A stretch of 10,283 nucleotides of DNA from Bacillota bacterium. GTDB taxonomy: Bacteria; Bacillota; Bacilli; Alicyclobacillales; SLC66. Below, in pieces: positions 6,522 to 10,283 of this stretch. The notes beneath the pieces were generated by a model. It was not told where the DNA came from. It ran no database searches and was given only the letters and a program-made list of their open reading frames with translations. The DNA lies in assembly GCA_021799325.1 (NCBI GenBank), contig JAJZAS010000035.1:1-10283 (forward strand). The letters run 5' to 3'. Each line of letters begins with the position of its first letter. Position 1 is the first letter of the stretch. The translations under genes were made by a program, and so were the position numbers.

Positions 6522-7811
6522 TTAAAAAGTCACCACAAAGGTGCTGCCTACACCTTTTTCACTTTGTACACTTAATTTTCCCCCATGCATCTCCACGATC
6601 CATTTCGCAATCGAAAGTCCTAAACCCGTACCACCAGTTTCCCGCTTCCGTGCCAAATCCGCACGATAAAACCGATCGAAGGCATGAGCCATCTCCTCCT
6701 GGTCCATGCCAATTCCTGTGTCCTGCACCTTCAGGCTCGTGTGATGACGCTGTTGGGAGAGGATGACTTTGATCACCCCATCTTCCAACGTGTACTTGAG
6801 GGCATTATCGATGAGAATGATTAACAATTGTCGCAACCTCGCGCGATCTCCTTTGACCATGTAGTCCGCGCCAGACTTCGTGTCTTTTTCCATCAACAGT
6901 TGAATTTGCTTAACTTCAGCAAGCGGTGAAAAAAGGTCGTTCACCTCCATCACCAGACTGGACAGTTCGACTTCGGCTATTTCAAGAACGGCCTCATTGC
7001 CATCACTTCGCGCCAGAGTCAACAGATCATCAGTGAGCCTCGTTAATCGCCTGGCTTCCGCCTTCGCGTTGCTCACCCACTCCAGCACCTCCACCTCCGT
7101 ATCATCCGCATGACTAAGCGCCAGATCAAGATTGGACTGGATGATGGTAAGTGGCGTTCTCAATTCGTGAGAAGCGTCTGCTACAAACCGTTGCTGCTGG
7201 AGCCATGAGTTTTTAATCGGTCTGAGCGCCCTTCCTGACACGTAGTATCCCGCTAATAGCGCCACCACAAAGCCGATGACTCCCACAGTGGAAAATACTT
7301 GCCAAAACTTTTGCAACACCTGAACCTGCGGAGAAATGTCCATTCCCAGTTGCAAAAAACCAATCGCCGCCCCGCCATTTCCGTTTACAATCGGCACCGT
7401 AATTAAACGCAAATGATTGCCGCTTGAAGAATCGCGCCAGGTGAGAAATTGAATCCGATTTTCCATGATTGGCGAAAAAGGCACCGCTTGTGCCAGGGTC
7501 TTATCATTTTCCGCAAGCAATTGGCCACTACTCGACCTGATATCGACAAGAAAAAGCGAGTGGATCATATGAGGCGAAATTCGGTTATCCGGTAGATTGT
7601 CTGGTTGAGGTTGACTCAGCGCCAATTTGAGTAGGTTTTCATGCTGCAACAATTCCATAGCGCCAGCCCGCATGGACCTGTCCACCTGACCGATCGTCAG
7701 CGTGTTGACCACCTCTCCTGCCACCAGAGACAGGAGCGCATAGAGTAGAATGAGAATCACAGCCAGCAATACCGTTAACTTGATTCGGGTCTTGGTAAAC
7801 ACATTAAACAT
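6522..7811 (-). CDS. Two-component sensor histidine kinase (HisKA type)
   Basis: This is a membrane sensor kinase of 429 residues that should phosphorylate the response regulator encoded just before it. The order is: membrane helix about 10-32, an exported sensing domain about 33-168, a second helix about 173-193, and a short linker with ALRPI (195-199) at the position of a reduced HAMP-like segment. The H-box SHELRTPL follows (phospho-acceptor His215). The ATPase domain then shows the N-box IDNALKY (Asn336), G1 DTGIGM (364-369), F-box FDRFYR (379-383) and G2 GGTGLGLS (393-400). All catalytic boxes look intact. The ATG start overlaps the regulator gene by 8 bases, implying coupled translation. 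The exported domain resembles no ligand-binding fold I can name, so the signal is unknown. The cytochrome operon begins 79 bases downstream without a clear terminator, so read-through is possible. Confidence 0.94.
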   Translation of the reverse strand: MFNVFTKTRIKLTVLLAVILILLYALLSLVAGEVVNTLTIGQVDRSMRAGAMELLQHENLLKLALSQPQPDNLPDNRISPHMIHSLFLVDIRSSSGQLLAENDKTLAQAVPFSPIMENRIQFLTWRDSSSGNHLRLITVPIVNGNGGAAIGFLQLGMDISPQVQVLQKFWQVFSTVGVIGFVVALLAGYYVSGRALRPIKNSWLQQQRFVADASHELRTPLTIIQSNLDLALSHADDTEVEVLEWVSNAKAEARRLTRLTDDLLTLARSDGNEAVLEIAEVELSSLVMEVNDLFSPLAEVKQIQLLMEKDTKSGADYMVKGDRARLRQLLIILIDNALKYTLEDGVIKVILSQQRHHTSLKVQDTGIGMDQEEMAHAFDRFYRADLARKRETGGTGLGLSIAKWIVEMHGGKLSVQSEKGVGSTFVVTF

Positions 7812-8490
7812 CCTTCAGGCGATAGCCCACGCCTCGTACCGTTTCGATCGCAGGGCTCTCTTCCAACTGTGCCTCTGCCGCAAGTTGTTGAATTTTTCTT
7901 CGTAGAAAGTGAACATAGGATTCTACCACATTGATGTCCATGTCCAGTCCCCAAACTCTGTCCAAAATCAACTCCTTTGGGAGTATGCGATTGGGATTTC
8001 GCAAGAACAGTTCGAGCAATTGAAATTCTTTTGGCGTCAGAACCAGCGCGTGCCCTTCTAAATAGACCGTTCGCTCGATTAAATCCAAACGAAAACGCCC
8101 CGCTTCGAGCTCACTCACGCCAATCAAATCTCCCGAACGCCTGGTGAGTGCACGCACTCTAGCCAATAACTCCTGCGTGGCAAACGGCTTGACCAGGTAA
8201 TCATCCGCTCCACTATCCAGTCCTTCCACCCGATCATGCACCGAATCTTTCGCGGTTAAAAATAAGATGGGCGTCGAGTTCCCATCTTTCCTTAGTTGTT
8301 GTACGAGTTCATAGCCATTCATGTACGGCAGCATGACGTCCACAATCAGCAAGTCATAGCTACTGTCATAGGCTTTTTGCAAGCCCTCTTTACCATCTTC
8401 CGCAGTATCCACTTCATAGTGGTGATCTTTCAGCAACTGCTCCAAAACTTGTAATAATCGTTTTTCATCATCAATCACCAAAATACGCAA
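7804..8490 (-). CDS. OmpR/PhoB-family response regulator
   Basis: This is a DNA-binding response regulator of 228 residues, the usual length. The receiver domain (1 to about 120) has the acidic pair DD (7-8), the phosphorylated Asp51 in VDVMLP, Thr79 and Lys101 in the VKPF motif. A winged-helix effector domain (about 130-226) follows, with LTPKEFQLLELF and a C-terminal VRGVGYRL signature. It forms an operon with the overlapping histidine kinase. The start is TTG 8490-8488, preceded at 8 bases by CAGGTG; no ATG is available at the family's normal N-terminus. Its target genes cannot be read from the sequence. The neighbouring cytochrome operon is a candidate by position only. Confidence 0.94.
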   Translation of the reverse strand: MRILVIDDEKRLLQVLEQLLKDHHYEVDTAEDGKEGLQKAYDSSYDLLIVDVMLPYMNGYELVQQLRKDGNSTPILFLTAKDSVHDRVEGLDSGADDYLVKPFATQELLARVRALTRRSGDLIGVSELEAGRFRLDLIERTVYLEGHALVLTPKEFQLLELFLRNPNRILPKELILDRVWGLDMDINVVESYVHFLRRKIQQLAAEAQLEESPAIETVRGVGYRLKDV

Positions 8491-8542
8491 AGGATTGACA
8501 CCTGCCCCATCTCACATGCAACCATCTACCAATATGTCTCTC

Positions 8543-8548
8543 ATTATA
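8543..8548 (-). promoter_or_regulatory. Probable -10 box of the two-component operon
   Basis: The minus strand reads a perfect TATAAT (8548-8543), 52 bases before the TTG start of the response regulator. No good -35 is found 16-18 bases upstream. This would suit a promoter that needs an activator, perhaps the regulator itself, though that is inference. Confidence 0.4.
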
Positions 8549-8586
8549 GACAAGATTCTTGAAATCCGCTGTATGGTCGATTGAGG

Positions 8587-8618
8587 TATCGCCTGTCGCT
8601 AATTAAAGCGATGCGATA
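8587..8618. repeat. Nested inverted repeat across the hydrolase stop codon
   Basis: TATCGC (8587-8592) pairs with GCGATA (8613-8618), and inside it CGCT (8597-8600) pairs with AGCG (8607-8610) around the loop AATTAA. The arms overlap the last codons of the isochorismatase-type gene. No U-tract follows on the minus strand, so it is not a classical intrinsic terminator. It may be a 3'-end stabilising hairpin or chance. Confidence 0.3.
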
Positions 8619-9178
8619 ATGTCATCCGTTTTGCGAATTTTGCCGATGCGAGGGAAGATGTATTTCAAGGTATGATAGTGTTCTTCTGCATTTAATGCGG
8701 TCATGGCATCTTCTGCGAACACTTGCTGGTAATTGTGCTGATAGGCTTCACGGGCAGTGGTCTCGACCCCAATACTCGTGGCAATCCCGCACAGTACGAT
8801 CGTATCGATACCCCTTCTGCGTAGTTGCAGATCCAGATCGGTTCCAAAAAAAGCGCCCCACTGATGTTTCGTTACCAAATGATCAGTTGCCTTCGGACCA
8901 AGTTCAGGGACAATGACTGCCCAATCGCTGGGTCTTTCTCCTGCAAGCGCAGATGGTTGATCCGTAAGTGGGCGAAGCATGTCCTTACCATCCCTCGAGC
9001 CCACATTTACTAACACCACAAATGCTTCTTTTTCCCTGAATAAATCAGCGAGTTTGACCACATTGGCCAATACTGTTTTTGAATCATAAGGGGCACCTTG
9101 CAATCCCACGATTCCTTTTTGCATATCGATCACGACCAGCGCCGTCTTTTTCATATCCAGTTGCAGCTTATCCGTCAC
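8603..9178 (-). CDS. Isochorismatase-fold hydrolase lacking the catalytic Cys
   Basis: This is a 191-residue soluble protein of the isochorismatase-like hydrolase superfamily. In the start used here, Asp18 (ALVVIDMQ) and Lys104 (VTKHQWGAF) match two members of the Asp-Lys-Cys triad. The third position, normally Cys in TNxCVExTAR, is Gly137 (TSIGVETTAR), so nicotinamidase or carbamoylase chemistry is unlikely. True isochorismatases (EntB, PhzD) also lack this Cys and use the Asp, but nothing here points to siderophore or phenazine synthesis. I chose GTG 9178-9176 because GGAGG (9191-9187) lies 8 bases upstream; the frame is open to GTG 9223 but that has no ribosome site. It appears to be a single gene, followed by the two-component operon with a separate -10 box. 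The substrate is unknown. Confidence 0.85.
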   Translation of the reverse strand: MTDKLQLDMKKTALVVIDMQKGIVGLQGAPYDSKTVLANVVKLADLFREKEAFVVLVNVGSRDGKDMLRPLTDQPSALAGERPSDWAVIVPELGPKATDHLVTKHQWGAFFGTDLDLQLRRRGIDTIVLCGIATSIGVETTAREAYQHNYQQVFAEDAMTALNAEEHYHTLKYIFPRIGKIRKTDDIIASL

Positions 9179-9304
9179 TTGATTCGCCTCCATTACTTCT
9201 TTATCCAATAAAGAATATAGCACAAAAGCTGACGTGAACGTGAAATCATGGTTGAATATCGCTTAAAAAAAATAATGACCATGGACATCCGTCGACACGA
9301 CTCT

Positions 9305-9333
9305 TTGACAGATGCCGTATTGTTCAGTATCAA
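9305..9333 (+). promoter_or_regulatory. Sigma-A-type promoter of the micro-membrane-protein genes
   Basis: A perfect TTGACA (9305-9310) is followed after exactly 17 bases by TATCAA (9328-9333, 4/6 to TATAAT). It lies 20 bases upstream of the first small gene, giving a leader of only about a dozen bases, which leads straight into the ribosome site GGAGGTGAT. A sporulation sigma factor cannot be excluded. Confidence 0.55.
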
Positions 9334-9352
9334 ACCTTGGAGGTGATTCCTA

Positions 9353-9466
9353 ATGGGAACATTCGGTGGGTATACACGCTGGGCAGTCGTATTTCTGATC
9401 ATTTTCGTCCTGTTCTTCTTGCTCGTACCTGCATGGGGCGGAGGTTATGGCGGCGCGGGATACTAA
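9353..9466 (+). CDS. 37-residue single-helix membrane protein, YjcZ-like
   Basis: This is a micro-protein with a short polar start (MGTFGGYTRW), one hydrophobic helix (about 11-25, AVVFLIIFVLFFLLV) and a glycine/tyrosine tail, PAWGGGYGGAGY. Translation is strongly supported by GGAGGTG 7 bases before ATG 9353. The layout resembles the tiny YjcZ/Tiny_TM_bacill proteins of spore formers, some of which are linked to sporulation; the match is by composition and layout, not a verified alignment. It is the first of a tandem pair: residues 5-26 match residues 6-27 of the next protein with only two or three conservative changes. Role and location beyond membrane anchoring are unknown. Confidence 0.82.
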   Translation: MGTFGGYTRWAVVFLIIFVLFFLLVPAWGGGYGGAGY

Positions 9467-9467
9467 T

Positions 9468-9498
9468 CCCCCGCTCTCAATCCAATAAAAATTGGGGG
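9468..9498 (+). promoter_or_regulatory. Possible hairpin masking the ribosome site of the second micro-protein
   Basis: CCAAT (9482-9486) pairs with ATTGG (9491-9495) around an AAAA loop. Alternatively CCCCC (9468-9472) pairs with GGGGG (9494-9498). Either pairing takes up part or all of the G-run that serves as ribosome site for the gene at 9508. With no T-tract after it, this is not a terminator. It may lower or condition translation of the second gene. Confidence 0.35.
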
Positions 9499-9507
9499 TA
9501 ATATGGT

Positions 9508-9630
9508 ATGGATGGGGTATATGGCGGTTACACACGCTGGGCCATCGTGTTTCTGATCATTTTTGTCTTGTTCCTGCTCCTTGTCCCTTACGGCACAAGG
9601 GAAGTCTGCAACACCGTGCCGGTTTACTAG
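9508..9630 (+). CDS. 40-residue single-helix membrane protein, paralogue of the preceding gene
   Basis: This second micro-protein repeats the core GGYTRWAIVFLIIFVLF at residues 6-22, almost identical to its neighbour, then diverges. Instead of a Gly/Tyr tail it ends in YGTREVCNTVPVY, adding a single cysteine and charged residues after the helix. A GGGGG ribosome site lies 9 bases before ATG 9508; an earlier ATG (9503) is out of frame. DNA identity over the core is also high, with most changes at third positions, so this is a tandem gene duplication kept under protein-level selection. It is separated from the first gene by 41 bases and both should share the promoter at 9305 and the terminator at 9638. 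Confidence 0.8.
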   Translation: MDGVYGGYTRWAIVFLIIFVLFLLLVPYGTREVCNTVPVY

Positions 9631-9637
9631 AAAAGAG

Positions 9638-9677
9638 GTGGGCAGATTGGTCTCAGGGTCTGCCCACTTTTACTTTT
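9638..9677 (+). terminator. Strong intrinsic terminator after the micro-protein pair
   Basis: A 9-bp perfect stem, GTGGGCAGA (9638-9646) with TCTGCCCAC (9659-9667), encloses a 12-base loop. It is followed by TTTTACTTTT (9668-9677), and an A-run lies just before the stem (9631-9634). It starts 8 bases after the stop codon of the 40-residue gene and closes that unit. Confidence 0.93.
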
Positions 9678-9703
9678 GTCTAAATAAATATGGTAGTATA
9701 ACC

Positions 9704-9738
9704 TTAAGTGCGAATTAAGTCGAAAAAATAGCTTTTCG
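9704..9738 (+). repeat. Direct repeat and small hairpin in the leader of the sensor gene
   Basis: TTAAGT occurs at 9704-9709 and again at 9715-9720, exactly 11 bases apart, each followed by a CGAA-containing stretch. Next comes a perfect 6-bp hairpin, CGAAAA (9721-9726) with TTTTCG (9733-9738). A -10-like TATAAC lies at 9697-9702 with TTGTCT only 15 bases before it, so the promoter call is weak. The one-helical-turn repeat could be a response-regulator or activator site. Confidence 0.35.
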
Positions 9739-9772
9739 CGATCATTTATTGGTCCTACGAGAAGGTGTATCC

Positions 9773-10283
9773 ATGCGATTACGAGATATCAGATTCGGTA
9801 TATTATATAAATTCATCGGAGTTACCCTAATCCCCATCGTCATTCTCCTATTGTCGGTGGTATTGGTCTTACATGACGTACAATCCTCAGCTAACGATTT
9901 TGCACTTGAAAGCAAATCGTACAGTCCCTTGATGATCAGAATGGAACAACTATCTAGAAGATTTTATCGCTGGGATGACGACCTCAATATGGCCGTGCTC
10001 GCTTTGCTTGATCATCGTCCGTCCATGGTAAGCCCTCAACTGAATGATGCACAAAATTCGGAAAGTCAACTCTACTCAGATCTCGAATCTGCCAAACAAC
10101 TTGGCATGTCTACTACAGATTATGATCGCCTCAAAAAAGAACTGGATATTTATGCGGATTATTCCAATGTCGTCACCCAGGCCATTCACAGCAGAAACCT
10201 CCCAACGGCAATCAAAACACAACTGATCACCAATGCGAACATTTCCTATATGCTGATGATTGCCTTTGTTGGCGGGAGGCTGG
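9773..10283 (+). CDS. N-terminal part of a membrane-anchored sensor or chemoreceptor-like protein (cut by window end)
   Basis: The frame stays open from ATG 9773 to the window edge, giving 170 residues. GAAGGTG lies 5 bases before the ATG. A short basic start (MRLRDIR) is followed by a membrane helix (about 14-33). An extracytoplasmic stretch rich in helix-forming residues, with heptad-like spacing and little Gly or Pro, comes next, as in four-helix-bundle sensing domains. Near residue 158 a hydrophobic stretch (YMLMIAFVGG) may begin the second membrane helix. This layout fits methyl-accepting chemotaxis proteins, diguanylate cyclases or sensor kinases; the output domain that would decide lies outside the window. 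It is set off from the previous unit by a strong terminator. Confidence 0.7.
   Translation, partial: MRLRDIRFGILYKFIGVTLIPIVILLLSVVLVLHDVQSSANDFALESKSYSPLMIRMEQLSRRFYRWDDDLNMAVLALLDHRPSMVSPQLNDAQNSESQLYSDLESAKQLGMSTTDYDRLKKELDIYADYSNVVTQAIHSRNLPTAIKTQLITNANISYMLMIAFVGGRL

Noticed and set aside
9179..9223. Longer N-terminus of the isochorismatase-type protein from GTG 9223
   Set aside because: There is no ribosome site before it, whereas GGAGG at 9187-9191 fits GTG 9178, and the extra residues lie outside the conserved fold.
9501..9507. Upstream ATG at 9503 as start of the second micro-protein
   Set aside because: It is out of frame with the conserved GGYTRW core; ATG 9508 is in frame and has a 9-base spacing from the G-run.
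9680..9772. Cyclic-di-GMP riboswitch in the leader of the sensor-like gene
   Set aside because: Such genes often carry one, but the leader is too short (about 90 bases) and lacks the conserved GEMM core; only a small hairpin and a direct repeat are present.

Overview
The window looks like chromosome of an endospore-forming Firmicute of the Bacillales, most likely from the acidophilic Alicyclobacillaceae side. The clues are a BirA/BioY/ECF biotin module, a DUF2225 zinc-finger protein, an OmpR/HisKA two-component pair of Bacillus style, tiny one-helix proteins resembling the YjcZ group, strong Shine-Dalgarno sequences and frequent TTG/GTG starts. This placement is inferred from gene content and is not certain. 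No rRNA, tRNA, CRISPR array, insertion sequence or phage gene is visible.

Region 1 (about 1-3871) is a biotin-uptake divergon. On the minus strand, bioY (biotin-binding S component) is followed closely by birA (biotin-protein ligase and repressor), which runs off the left edge. On the plus strand lie ecfA1 and, overlapping it by 4 bases, one long gene that fuses the second ECF ATPase to the EcfT transmembrane coupling protein. A near-perfect BirA operator (1297-1330) sits between the two arms. Repressor, ligase, S component and full energising module therefore appear to be under one biotin-responsive switch.

Region 2 (3886-9178) is all minus strand. Read in the direction of transcription it holds an isochorismatase-fold hydrolase lacking the usual nucleophilic cysteine, an OmpR-type response regulator, its overlapping histidine kinase, a previously uncounted 34-residue one-helix protein, a four-helix di-heme cytochrome b, a partner membrane protein with a large exported domain, and a DUF2225 protein. 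The 34-residue protein, the cytochrome b and the partner form a tight operon. The cytochrome b has all four heme histidines but Ser where b6 proteins carry the heme-c_i cysteine. No Rieske protein or cytochrome c is in the window.

Region 3 (9301-9680, plus strand) is a small transcription unit. It has a good sigma-A-like promoter, two paralogous proteins of 37 and 40 residues sharing a nearly identical membrane helix, and a strong intrinsic terminator. Region 4 (9773-end) is the start of a membrane-anchored sensor-type protein cut by the window edge.

The most noteworthy points are the EcfA2-EcfT fusion, the missing H-loop histidine in EcfA1, the hidden mini-subunit and unusual partner of the cytochrome b operon, and the tandem micro-membrane proteins.
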